The notes under the pieces were generated by a model. It was not told where the DNA came from, searched no databases, and saw nothing but the letters and a program-made list of their open reading frames with translations. Positions 9,170 to 17,520 of a DNA stretch of 64,000 nt are shown in pieces (the stretch's first letter is position 1; the number at the start of each line of letters is the position of its first letter). Source of the stretch: Pseudomonas resinovorans NBRC 106553. Its GTDB lineage: Bacteria; Pseudomonadota; Gammaproteobacteria; Pseudomonadales; Pseudomonadaceae. The position numbers were made by a program, and so were the translations under genes. The DNA is taken from NCBI RefSeq assembly GCF_000412695.1, contig NC_021499.1, positions 1,054,001-1,118,000 of the forward strand. The letters run 5' to 3'.

Positions 9170-9213
9170 GTAGGAGCGAGCTCGGGCTGTTCGCGAGCAG
9201 AGCTCGCTCCTAC
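9170..9213. repeat. Palindromic intergenic repeat, GTAGGAGCGAG type (copy 2)
   Basis: Perfect 14-bp terminal inverted repeat GTAGGAGCGAGCTC / GAGCTCGCTCCTAC (9170-9183 and 9200-9213) around a 16-nt centre. It shares its core with 7879-7903, in the same orientation. It lies between convergent lysE and dppF and could act as a bidirectional terminator. Confidence 0.85.
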
Positions 9214-9230
9214 GGTACGCATTCAAGGGC

Positions 9231-10202
9231 TCAGCCGTTGATGTCCTCGACGTTGTGGCAGGCCACCTGGCGCGCGTCGAGCAGCCGCAGTTCCGGTACT
9301 TCCACCTTGCAGCGCTCGGTGGCGTAGGGGCAGCGCTTGTGGAAGGCGCAGCCGGACGGCGGGTTGAGCGGGTTGGGCAGTTCGCCGGCGATCTTGATCT
9401 TCGGCTTGGCCGGGTCCGGGTGGATGGCCGGCGTGGCGGAGAGCAGGGCCCTGGTGTAGGGGTGCAGCGGACGCTCGTAGATCAGCGCGCTGGGGCCCAT
9501 CTCCACCGGGCGACCGAGATACATCACCAGCACGTCGTTGGCGACGTGGCGCACCACCGCGAGGTTGTGGGAGATGAACACGTAGCCGGTGTTGTAGCGC
9601 TCCTGCAGATCCATGAAGAGGTTGAGCACCTGGGCCTGGATCGACACGTCCAGGGCCGAGGTCGGCTCGTCCGCCACCAGCACCTTGGGGTTGAGCATCA
9701 TGGCGCGGGCCAGGGCGATGCGCTGGCGCTGGCCGCCGGAGAACATGTGCGGGTAGCGCTGGAAGTGCTCGGGGCGCAGGCCCACCTGCTGCATCATCGC
9801 CTGTACCTGCTCGCGCCGCTCGACGCGGGACAGCCCGGTGTTGATCGACAGCGGCTCGGCCAGTTGGTCACCCACCTTCTGCCGCGGGTTGAGGGAGGCG
9901 TAGGGGTTCTGGAAGACCATCTGCACGTCGCGGCGCAGCTGCCGGCGGTCTTCCTTGCTGGCGCCCGCCACTTCGCGGCCGGCGATCTGCAGGGAACCGG
10001 AGGAGGGCTCCTCGATCAGGGTCAGGGCGCGGGCGAGGGTGGACTTGCCGCAGCCGGACTCGCCGACCACGGCCAGGGTGCGACCGGCCTCCAGCTCGAA
10101 GGACACGCCGTTGAGGGCGCGCACCAGGGCGTGGGGCTTGAACAGGCCGCGGGATACCTCGTAGTGGCGGGTCAGCTCGCGAGCGGTCAATACGGCACTC
10201 AT
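9231..10202 (-). CDS. dppF: Dipeptide ABC transporter ATP-binding protein DppF
   Basis: Cytoplasmic ATPase subunit (323 residues) energising di-/tripeptide import. Walker [10 protein letters not shown] near residue 50, signature [15 protein letters not shown], Walker [14 protein letters not shown], and an H-loop in [10 protein letters not shown]. The C-terminal oligopeptide/dipeptide extension has the cysteine cluster ([15 protein letters not shown]) seen in DppF/OppF. Last gene of the leftward dpp operon; its start overlaps the dppD stop by four bases. Confidence 0.93.
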   Translation of the reverse strand: MSAVLTARELTRHYEVSRGLFKPHALVRALNGVSFELEAGRTLAVVGESGCGKSTLARALTLIEEPSSGSLQIAGREVAGASKEDRRQLRRDVQMVFQNPYASLNPRQKVGDQLAEPLSINTGLSRVERREQVQAMMQQVGLRPEHFQRYPHMFSGGQRQRIALARAMMLNPKVLVADEPTSALDVSIQAQVLNLFMDLQERYNTGYVFISHNLAVVRHVANDVLVMYLGRPVEMGPSALIYERPLHPYTRALLSATPAIHPDPAKPKIKIAGELPNPLNPPSGCAFHKRCPYATERCKVEVPELRLLDARQVACHNVEDING

Positions 10203-11173
10203 CGCGCCACCTCGATCAGGTTAAGGGGGTAGAAGCAGCGCACGGCGCCATGGGCGTGGGCATCCAGGGTCGGACGCTGGGCCACGCAGTTGGGCTGGCC
10301 ATAGGGGCAGCGTGGCGACAGCAGGCAGCCATGGGGCCGGTCGTAGCGACCGGGGACTATGCCCGGCAGGGTCGCCAGGCGACGGGCGCCCAGGCTGTGC
10401 TCGGGAATCGCCTTGATCAGGGCTTCGGTATAGGGATGGGTGGGGGAGTCGAACAGGCGCGGCACTTCGCCGATTTCCACGGCCTGGCCGGCATACATCA
10501 CGCAGACCCGGTCGGCGGTCTCGGCGACCACCGCGAGGTCGTGGGTGATCAGCACCAGGCCCATGCCCTGGTCGCGCTGCAGGTCCAGCAGCAGGTCCAT
10601 GATCTGCGCCTGGATGGTGACGTCCAGGGCGGTGGTGGGCTCGTCGGCGATCAGCAGCTTGGGCTCGGCGGCAATCGCCATGGCAATGGCCACGCGTTGG
10701 CTCATGCCGCCGGAGAGTTGGTGCGGGTAGGCATCGAGGCGGCTGGCGGCGCCGGGGATCTCCACCCGTTCCAGCAGCTCGAGCGCACGCTGGCGGGCGG
10801 CCTTGCCCTTGAGGCCCATGTGCTGGTGCAGCACTTCCTCGATCTGGAAGCCCACGGTGTAGCTGGGGTTGAGCGCGGTCATCGGGTCCTGGAAGACCAT
10901 CGCCAGGTCCTTGCCGACGATGTGGCGACGCTGCTTGCCCTTGAGGGTGAGCATGTCGTGGCCGTCGAAGCGCAGGCTGTCGGCGGTGACCCGGCCGGGC
11001 GCATCGATCAGGCCCATCAGGGCCATCATGGTCACCGACTTGCCGGAGCCGGACTCGCCGACTATGGCCAGCACTTCACCCTTGTTCACGCTGATGTCGA
11101 GGCCGTCCACCACCGGGACGGCATCGGCGTCGCCGAAGCGCACGGACAGGTTTTTGATGTCGAGGAGGCTCAT
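10199..11173 (-). CDS. dppD: Dipeptide ABC transporter ATP-binding protein DppD
   Basis: Second ATPase subunit, 324 residues. Walker [10 protein letters not shown] near residue 40, signature [16 protein letters not shown], Walker [14 protein letters not shown], and the C-terminal oligopeptide-transporter motif with [14 protein letters not shown]. It pairs with DppF as a heterodimer. Between it and dppC lies a 108-bp gap carrying a palindromic repeat. Confidence 0.93.
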   Translation of the reverse strand: MSLLDIKNLSVRFGDADAVPVVDGLDISVNKGEVLAIVGESGSGKSVTMMALMGLIDAPGRVTADSLRFDGHDMLTLKGKQRRHIVGKDLAMVFQDPMTALNPSYTVGFQIEEVLHQHMGLKGKAARQRALELLERVEIPGAASRLDAYPHQLSGGMSQRVAIAMAIAAEPKLLIADEPTTALDVTIQAQIMDLLLDLQRDQGMGLVLITHDLAVVAETADRVCVMYAGQAVEIGEVPRLFDSPTHPYTEALIKAIPEHSLGARRLATLPGIVPGRYDRPHGCLLSPRCPYGQPNCVAQRPTLDAHAHGAVRCFYPLNLIEVAR

Positions 11174-11222
11174 ACTGCGGTCTCCGGGCGGTACGCGATG
11201 TTCGGGGTGCTCGACCGGACGT

Positions 11223-11254
11223 GATGGGTATCGCTGCGCTCAACCCATCCTACG
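11223..11254. repeat. GATGGGT...ACCCATCCTACG repeat inside dpp operon
   Basis: Short copy of the repeat family also seen at 17453-17499 and 26544-26630: GATGGGTATCGCT, then CAACCCATCCTACG. The GATGGGT and ACCCATC arms can pair. It sits in the dppC-dppD gap, so a stem-loop would form within the operon message. Confidence 0.75.
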
Positions 11255-11281
11255 AAGATGATTTGATTCATGGCGGGCTCC

Positions 11282-12193
11282 TCAGACGGCATTCTTGAGT
11301 TTCGGGTCCAGCGCGTCGCGCAGGCCGTCGCCCATCAGGTTGATCGCCAGCACACTGAGCAGGATGGTCAGGCCGGGCAGCGAGACCACCCACCAGGCGC
11401 GTTCGATGTAGTCGCGCGCGGAGGCCAGCATGGTGCCCCACTCGGGGGTCGGCGGTTGTACGCCGAGGCCGAGGAAGCCCAGGGCGGCGGCGTCGAGGAT
11501 GGCCGAGGAGAAGCTCAGGGTGGCCTGGACGATCAGCGGCGCCATGCAGTTGGGCAGCACGGTGACGAACATCAGGCGCAGCAGGCCGGCGCCGGCCAGG
11601 CGCGAGGCGGTGACGTAGTCGCGGTTCAGCTCGCCCATCACCGAGGCGCGGGTCAGACGCACATAGGAGGGCAGCGAGACGATGGCGATGGCGATCACGG
11701 TGTTGATCAGGCCCGGGCCGAGGATGGCGACGATGGCCACCGCCAGCAGCAGGGAGGGCAGGGCCAGCATGATGTCCATCAGGCGCATGATCGAGGGGCC
11801 CAGCAGGCGCGGGAAGAAGCCCGCCACCAGGCCGAGGAGGATGCCGGGAATCAGCGACATCACCACCGACGCCAGGCCGATCATCAGGGACAGCCGGGCG
11901 CCGAAGATCAGCCGTGAAAGCAGGTCGCGGCCCAGTTCGTCGGTGCCGAGCAGGAACTGCGCCTGGCCGCCTTCCAGCCACACCGGCGGGGTCAGCAGGA
12001 AGTCGCGGAACTGCTCGCTCGGGTCATGGGGCGCGACCCAGGGAGCGAAGAGCGCGCAGATCACGATCAGGATCATGAAGGCGAGGCCGCCGACGGCGCC
12101 CTTGTTGTGGGCGAAGGCCTTCCAGAACTCCTTCAGCGGCGAAGGGTAGAGGATGCTCGGGTCAGTGGCCGGGATATTTGAAACCGTGTTCAT
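11282..12193 (-). CDS. dppC: Dipeptide ABC transporter permease DppC
   Basis: Inner-membrane permease, 303 residues. An N-terminal cytoplasmic tail precedes a first helix (GGLAFMILIVICALFAPWV), a periplasmic loop (LLGTDELGRDLLSRLIFG) and the BPD-transporter inner-membrane domain with five further helices. The ATPase-docking EAA motif is degenerate around ASRLAGAGLLRLMFVTVLPN. Length and the GTDELGRD motif are typical of DppC/OppC. It is 30 bp downstream of dppB. Confidence 0.93.
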   Translation of the reverse strand: MNTVSNIPATDPSILYPSPLKEFWKAFAHNKGAVGGLAFMILIVICALFAPWVAPHDPSEQFRDFLLTPPVWLEGGQAQFLLGTDELGRDLLSRLIFGARLSLMIGLASVVMSLIPGILLGLVAGFFPRLLGPSIMRLMDIMLALPSLLLAVAIVAILGPGLINTVIAIAIVSLPSYVRLTRASVMGELNRDYVTASRLAGAGLLRLMFVTVLPNCMAPLIVQATLSFSSAILDAAALGFLGLGVQPPTPEWGTMLASARDYIERAWWVVSLPGLTILLSVLAINLMGDGLRDALDPKLKNAV

Positions 12194-12223
12194 CAGTTGC
12201 TCCAGGGAAACTGTCCAGGGCCA

Positions 12224-13234
<1,011 letters not shown>

Positions 13235-13424
13235 TTGGGCGAATCACTCCTCATCTTGGTAATGCCGGCCATTGGTTGACCGTTCCCTGCAGTTTAGGCC
13301 GCATGGGTGAAGGCGCCGGACCATGGGGCCGGGCCTTGCGTTCGTTGTGGCAGGTAAGAAAGGCTTCGGCCGGTCTGCGCCGGCTCGAAGTAGCCATCGA
13401 GGCCGGTTGCCCGGCCCCGATCAC

Positions 13425-15026
13425 TCAGCGTTCGTTGGAGACACCATAGAAGCTGTTGCGGCCGAAGGGGCTGATCAGGAAGTCCTTCACGTCCTTGCGC
13501 ATCGGCTGGTAGACGGTGGAGTGGGCGATCGGGGTGATCGGCAGCTGCTCCTTCAGGCGGTGCTGGGCTTGCTTGTACAGCGCGGTACGCTGCTCCACGT
13601 CGGCGGTGGCCTTGGCCGCTTTCACCAGCTTGTCGTAGTCGGCGTCGCACCACTTGGAGAAGTTGTTGCCGTTGACCGAGTCGCAGCCGTAGAGGGTGCC
13701 GAGCCAGTTGTCCGGGTCGCCATTGTCACCGGTCCAGCCGATCAGCATGGCGTCGTGCTCGCCGTTGTGGGCGCGCTTGATGTACTCGCCCCATTCGTAG
13801 CTGACGATCCTGGCCTTGATGCCCACCTTGGCCCAGTCGGCCTGGAGCATCTCGGCCATCAGCTTGGCGTTGGGGTTGTACGGGCGCTGCACCGGCATGG
13901 CCCAGAGGGTGATCTCGGTGCCTTCCTCGATGCCGGCGGCTTTCAGCAGCGCCTTGGCCTGTTCCGGGTTGTAGCCGGCGTCCTTGATGGTCTCGTCGTA
14001 GGACCACTGGGTCGGCGGCATGCCATTCACGGCAAGCTGGCCGGCGCCCTGGTAGACGGCGCCGATGATGGCCTGCTTGTTCACCGCCATGTCCAGCGCC
14101 TGGCGCACTTCGAGCTTGTCGAAGGGGGCGCGGGTGACGTTGTAGGCGATGTAGCCGAGGTTGAAGCCGGGTTCGCTGGGCACCAGCAGGTTCGGGTCCT
14201 TCTTCAGCGACTCGATATCCGCCGGGCGCGGGTTGAGGGTGACCTGGCACTCGCCGGCCTTGAGCTTCTGCGCGCGTACCGAGGCATCGGTGTTGATGGC
14301 GAAGATCAGGTTGTCGATCTTCACGTCCTCGGGTTTCCAGTAGTCCTTGTTGCCGGTGAAGCGGATCTGCGCGTCCTTCTGGTAGCGCTTGAGCACGAAG
14401 GGGCCGGTGCCGACGGGTTTCTGGTTGATCTGGGCGGCCTTGCCGGCCTTGAGCAACTGGTCGGCGTACTCGGCGGACTGGATGGCGGCGAAGTTCATCG
14501 ACAGGTTCTGGATGAAGGCGGCGTCCACCTCGTTGAGGGTGAAGGCCACGGTCATCTCGTCGACCTTCTCCACCTTGGCGATGTTCTTGTCCAGGCCCAT
14601 GTCGGTGAAGTAGGGGAACTCGGTGGGGTACGCCTTGCGGAAGGGGTGGTCCTTGTCGAGCATGCGCTGGAAGGTGAAGAGCACGTCGTCGGCGTTGAAC
14701 GCGCGGGTCGGCTTGAAGTAGTCGGTGCTGTGGAACTTCACGCCGGGGCGCAGATGGAAGACGTAGCGCTTGCCGTCTTCGCCGATATCCCAGCTGCTGG
14801 CCAGGGCCGGCTCGACCTGGGTGCTGCCGCGCTGGAACTGGGCGAGGCGGTTGAAGAGGGTTTCGGAGGTCGCGTCGAAGTCGGTGCCGGTGGTGTATTG
14901 GCCCGGATCGAAGCCGGCGGGGCTGCCTTCGGAGCAGAACACCAGGTTGCTGGCGGCGTGGGAGAGGCCGGAGCCGAGAATCAGGCTGGCGGCGAGCATG
15001 GACTTGAAGGTGGATTTCTGACGCAT
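13425..15026 (-). CDS. dppA: Dipeptide ABC transporter periplasmic binding protein (DppA paralogue a)
   Basis: Solute-binding protein family 5, 533 residues, capturing peptides in the periplasm for DppBCDF. The frame is open upstream, but the ATG at 15026 begins a clean Sec signal peptide (MRQKSTFKSMLAASLILGSG, cleavage after SHA) and has GAGGT upstream, so it is chosen. Seen motifs: LVFCSEGSPAGFDPGQYTTG, FNADDVLFTFQRMLD, and GWTGDNGDPDNWLGTLYGCD. It is the binding protein next to dppBCDF, the position of dppA4 in PAO1. Protein and DNA are strikingly similar to the paralogue at 20779-22380. Candidate PsdR operators lie upstream at 15226-15274. Confidence 0.92.
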   Translation of the reverse strand: MRQKSTFKSMLAASLILGSGLSHAASNLVFCSEGSPAGFDPGQYTTGTDFDATSETLFNRLAQFQRGSTQVEPALASSWDIGEDGKRYVFHLRPGVKFHSTDYFKPTRAFNADDVLFTFQRMLDKDHPFRKAYPTEFPYFTDMGLDKNIAKVEKVDEMTVAFTLNEVDAAFIQNLSMNFAAIQSAEYADQLLKAGKAAQINQKPVGTGPFVLKRYQKDAQIRFTGNKDYWKPEDVKIDNLIFAINTDASVRAQKLKAGECQVTLNPRPADIESLKKDPNLLVPSEPGFNLGYIAYNVTRAPFDKLEVRQALDMAVNKQAIIGAVYQGAGQLAVNGMPPTQWSYDETIKDAGYNPEQAKALLKAAGIEEGTEITLWAMPVQRPYNPNAKLMAEMLQADWAKVGIKARIVSYEWGEYIKRAHNGEHDAMLIGWTGDNGDPDNWLGTLYGCDSVNGNNFSKWCDADYDKLVKAAKATADVEQRTALYKQAQHRLKEQLPITPIAHSTVYQPMRKDVKDFLISPFGRNSFYGVSNER

Positions 15027-15223
15027 GCGGACCTCGTTGTTGTTGTTCTGAGGGCGGCGTATCAGGTGGTCGCAGTCGGTGCTGTTGGTGGCCCCTGATC
15101 CTGTGGCTTCGTGGGCCGCAGGTCGCCCGTCATTCGCGAGCCGGGGTGCCGGATGCCGGCGCTCCCGAGCGGGCGATGAGAGGTGCGGAAAAAGGGATGA
15201 CCCAGCCCGCACCGGAAAGGCCG

Positions 15224-15274
15224 AACTTAAGTGATGCTGAAATTAAGGTCAACTTAAATTCAGTGAGGCTTACT
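15224..15274 (-). promoter_or_regulatory. dppA(a) promoter with tandem candidate PsdR operators
   Basis: On the minus strand TTGACC (15247-15252) and TAAGTT (15224-15229) are 17 bp apart, a plausible sigma-70 promoter 198 bp before dppA. Site 1, TTAAGTGATGCTGAAA (15227-15242), matches the mdpA operator in 14 of 16 positions. Site 2 (15243-15258, TTAAG-N5-CTTAAA) keeps both arms and overlaps the -35. A degenerate third copy (15259-15274) follows. The centres are 16 bp apart. Assignment to PsdR is inference from its presence at three peptide-uptake promoters. Confidence 0.65.
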
Positions 15275-15290
15275 TGAGAAAAACTGGAGT

Positions 15291-15854
15291 TCAGGCGCTG
15301 GGATGGTCGTCGAACAGGCCCATGGTGGTGACGGTCAGCACCTCGGCGATTTCGTCGCCGGCGTTGGCGAGAAAGTGCGGCTTGGCGGCGTCGAAATGCA
15401 CCGAATCCCCGGCACCCAGCGGGTAGTTGCGGCCTTCGATGGTGTAGACGATCTGCCCAGAGAGCACATAGGCGAACTCGGTGCCTTCGTGGGAGATGAG
15501 TTCGGACTGGTAGCCCACCGGCATGCTCATCTTCACGGCGTTGATCAGGTTGCCGGGGAAGTTGCTGGTCAGGCGCTCGTAGGCCAGCGGCTGGCCGCCA
15601 ATGGTGTAGCGCACGCGCTGGCCCTGGTGGGAATCGGGCTGGTGCTGCATGGGCTGGTCGAACAGGGTGTTGAGCGGAATTCCCAGGGATTTGGCGATGT
15701 TCGCCAGGGATGAAATGGACACGCCGGTGAGGTTGCGCTCTGCCTGGGACAGGAAGCTGGCCGTCAGGCCCGATTCGGCGGCTACCTGGTTCAGGGTCTT
15801 GTTGGCGGCGCGGCGATAGCGGCGCAAGCGTTCCCCGATGCGATCTACGGTCAT
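15291..15854 (-). CDS. psdR: XRE-cupin transcriptional regulator PsdR
   Basis: 187-residue regulator. The N-terminal XRE helix-turn-helix (about 8-62: LNQVAAESGLTASFLSQAER) is joined to a C-terminal cupin domain (about 105-180: SHEGTEFAYVLSGQIVYTIE, GDSVHFDAAKPHFLANAGDE) that probably binds the effector. In P. aeruginosa PsdR represses the dpp genes and the dipeptidase gene mdpA; here it lies between dppA and mdpA, the latter divergent, which supports the name. Start MTVDRIGERLRRYR is the only sensible ATG. A minus-strand TATACT at 15883-15888 is its likely -10; a degenerate operator-like site at 15930-15947 would allow autoregulation. Confidence 0.85.
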   Translation of the reverse strand: MTVDRIGERLRRYRRAANKTLNQVAAESGLTASFLSQAERNLTGVSISSLANIAKSLGIPLNTLFDQPMQHQPDSHQGQRVRYTIGGQPLAYERLTSNFPGNLINAVKMSMPVGYQSELISHEGTEFAYVLSGQIVYTIEGRNYPLGAGDSVHFDAAKPHFLANAGDEIAEVLTVTTMGLFDDHPSA

Positions 15855-15927
15855 TGGCGTGGCTCGTGTTCTGAAGGGCGCCAGTATAGCCGGCGGCGCA
15901 TCTTAGAAAAGGCTTGTCGCATTAATG

Positions 15928-15982
15928 AAATTAAGTAGAACTGAAATTTCGCATTGACGGTTATTTAAGTGGTGCTTAAATT
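15928..15982 (+). promoter_or_regulatory. mdpA promoter with candidate PsdR operator
   Basis: TTGACG (15954-15959) and TAAATT (15977-15982) are separated by 17 bp. A perfect 7-bp inverted repeat, ATTTAAG-TGGTG-CTTAAAT (15963-15969 and 15975-15981), fills the spacer and covers the -10, a classic repressor position. A weaker copy, TTAAGTAGAACTGAAA (15931-15946), lies upstream on the psdR side. The same motif recurs before dppA(a) and opdP. Confidence 0.7.
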
Positions 15983-16014
15983 CTGTCGACTGCAACAGGA
16001 TTCGGGAGAACGAC

Positions 16015-17232
16015 ATGACAGTGGGTGTAGGTGGCAAGACTCCGCAACAGGCGCTGGGCGGCCTGACCAACATGACCGCGAGCGTGCAGCCCATCGATCT
16101 CGCCGAGTACCAGGCGCGCATCGCCAAGGCCCAGGTGCTGATGCGTGAGCAGGGGCTCAGCGCCATCTACCTGAACGCCGGCAGCAACCTGCGCTATTTC
16201 ACCGGCGTGAAATGGAACCCCAGCGAACGCATGGTGGGGGCCGTACTGCCCGCCCATGGCGCGCTGGCCTATATCGCCCCGGCCTTCGAGGAAGGCACCA
16301 TCCGCGATTTCCGCGAGGTGGACGGCGTTATCCACACCTGGCAGGAACACGAAAACCCCTACCGCCTGCTGCTCGACATGCTGGCGGGCATGGGCCTGGC
16401 CGCCGACGCGGTGGTGGGGCTGTGCCCGTCCCTCGCCTTCTTCATGTTCGATGGCATTCGCCGCCTGGGGGCGGGCTTCGATTTCGTCGATGCCGCCTGT
16501 GTGATCAACCCCTGCCGCTACCACAAGTCCGCCACCGAGCTGGCGCTGATGCAGCGCGCCAAGGACATGACCCTGGAAGTGCACAAGGCCGCCGCCAGCA
16601 TCCTCCGTGCGGGCATCAGCACCCTCGAGGTGGCCGAGTTCATCCGCGAGGCGCACCGCAAGGTGGGCGCGCCGGGCTCGACCTTCTGCATCGTGCTGTT
16701 CGGCGAGGCCAGTGCCTTCCCCCATGGGGTCAAGCACGCGCAAGTGCTCAAGGACGGCGACATGGTGCTGATCGACACCGGCTGCCAGCTCCATGGCTAC
16801 CAGGCGGACATCACCCGCAGCTATGTGTTCGGCACCCCCAGCGAGCGCCAGCGCGCGCTGTGGAACCTGGAGAAGGCCGCCCAGCAGGCCGCCTTCGACG
16901 CAGCCAACCTGGGCGCGCCCTGCGGCTCGGTGGACGCCGCCGCCCGCCGCTGCCTGGAGGCCGCAGGCCTGGGGCCGGATTACCAACTGCCCGGCCTGCC
17001 CCACCGTACCGGCCACGGTATCGGCCTGGACGTCCATGAAGGGCCCTATCTGGTCCGTGGTGACGAGACGCCGTTGGCCGAGGGCATGTGCTTCTCCAAC
17101 GAGCCGATGATCTGCGTGCCGGGGGAGTTCGGAATCCGCCTGGAGGATCACTTCTACATGACGGCCAACGGCCCGCGCTGGTTTACCCAGCCGAGCCATT
17201 CCATCGACGACCCGTTCGGGTTGGAAGCCTGA
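16015..17232 (+). CDS. mdpA: M24 family metallo-dipeptidase MdpA
   Basis: Cytoplasmic pita-bread-fold metallopeptidase (Xaa-Pro aminopeptidase-like), 405 residues, probably cleaving imported dipeptides. An N-terminal creatinase-type domain (about 25-165, YLNAGSNLRYFTGVKW) precedes the catalytic M24 domain. The expected metal ligands are visible: Asp in LIDTGCQLHG, Asp in QADITRSYVF, His in HRTGHGIGLDVHEGP, Glu in CFSNEPMI, and Glu in GIRLEDHFYM. The ATG at 16015 has GGGAG at good spacing; an internal ATG at 16072 is a possible shorter start. It is divergent from psdR with shared candidate operators. The name rests on family plus synteny with P. aeruginosa psdR-mdpA. Confidence 0.83.
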   Translation: MTVGVGGKTPQQALGGLTNMTASVQPIDLAEYQARIAKAQVLMREQGLSAIYLNAGSNLRYFTGVKWNPSERMVGAVLPAHGALAYIAPAFEEGTIRDFREVDGVIHTWQEHENPYRLLLDMLAGMGLAADAVVGLCPSLAFFMFDGIRRLGAGFDFVDAACVINPCRYHKSATELALMQRAKDMTLEVHKAAASILRAGISTLEVAEFIREAHRKVGAPGSTFCIVLFGEASAFPHGVKHAQVLKDGDMVLIDTGCQLHGYQADITRSYVFGTPSERQRALWNLEKAAQQAAFDAANLGAPCGSVDAAARRCLEAAGLGPDYQLPGLPHRTGHGIGLDVHEGPYLVRGDETPLAEGMCFSNEPMICVPGEFGIRLEDHFYMTANGPRWFTQPSHSIDDPFGLEA

Positions 17233-17253
17233 CGCGGTTGGTTGGTGGGGCCT

Positions 17254-17287
17254 CCCTCTCCCTCTGGGAGAGGGTCGGGGTGAGGGG
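17254..17287. repeat. CT-rich intergenic repeat (CCCTCTCCCTCTGGGAGAGGG)
   Basis: A CCTCTCCC / GGGAGAGG hairpin followed by TCGGGGTGAGGGG. This is the recognisable form of a repeat common between pseudomonad genes; a degraded relative is at 5002-5039. It begins 21 bases after mdpA and may act as its terminator. Confidence 0.7.
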
Positions 17288-17293
17288 CGGTTA

Positions 17294-17354
17294 GGGCTTG
17301 CCCCGGGGCGACCGGCAGGCCTGCGGCCTGCTTGGCGAATGAATTCGCCCCTAC
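17294..17354. repeat. GGCGAATGAATTCGCCCCTAC repeat (partial)
   Basis: The right-hand 30 bases (17325-17354) are identical to 25461-25490. It contains the palindrome GGCGAATGAATTCGCC. Only one half of the longer near-palindromic element at 25395-25490 is present. Confidence 0.75.
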
Positions 17355-17394
17355 ACCATGAGCGCGACCCGCCACGTTCTACGGCAGTTCGTAG

Positions 17395-17446
17395 ATCCGG
17401 ATGAAATCCGGGAGCGGCGGTGGGTTTTTCCCGGATTGCATCCGGG
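17395..17446. repeat. CCGGATGAAATCCGGG / CCCGGATTGCATCCGGG repeat
   Basis: Two small palindromes, the second being CCCGGATTGCATCCGGG (17430-17446), flank a GC-rich spacer. Such CCCGGATT..CATCCGGG strings recur between genes of pseudomonads. It sits between two other repeat families. Confidence 0.5.
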
Positions 17447-17452
17447 CCTGCT

Positions 17453-17499
17453 GATGGGTTTCGCTCCGCTCGCGGAACGCCGCCCGACCCATCCTGCGG
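17453..17499. repeat. GATGGGT...ACCCATCCTGCGG repeat
   Basis: Second copy of the family at 11223-11254 and 26544-26630. It shares TCGCTCCGCT and GGAACGCCGCCCGACCCATCCT with the longer copy at 26581-26628. Confidence 0.8.
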
Positions 17500-17506
17500 G
17501 CTACCT

Positions 17507-17520
17507 GAGCTCGCTCCTAC
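17507..17520. repeat. Right end of GTAGGAGCGAG-type repeat overlapping a stop codon
   Basis: GAGCTCGCTCCTAC is identical to the right arm of the element at 9200-9213. It overlaps the end of the leftward gene at 17517, whose TAG stop is read from the CTA inside the repeat. Confidence 0.7.

Noticed and set aside
9170..9213. Insertion sequence ends
   Set aside because: Although a perfect terminal inverted repeat is present, the unit is 44 bp with no transposase, so it is a REP-like element and not an IS.
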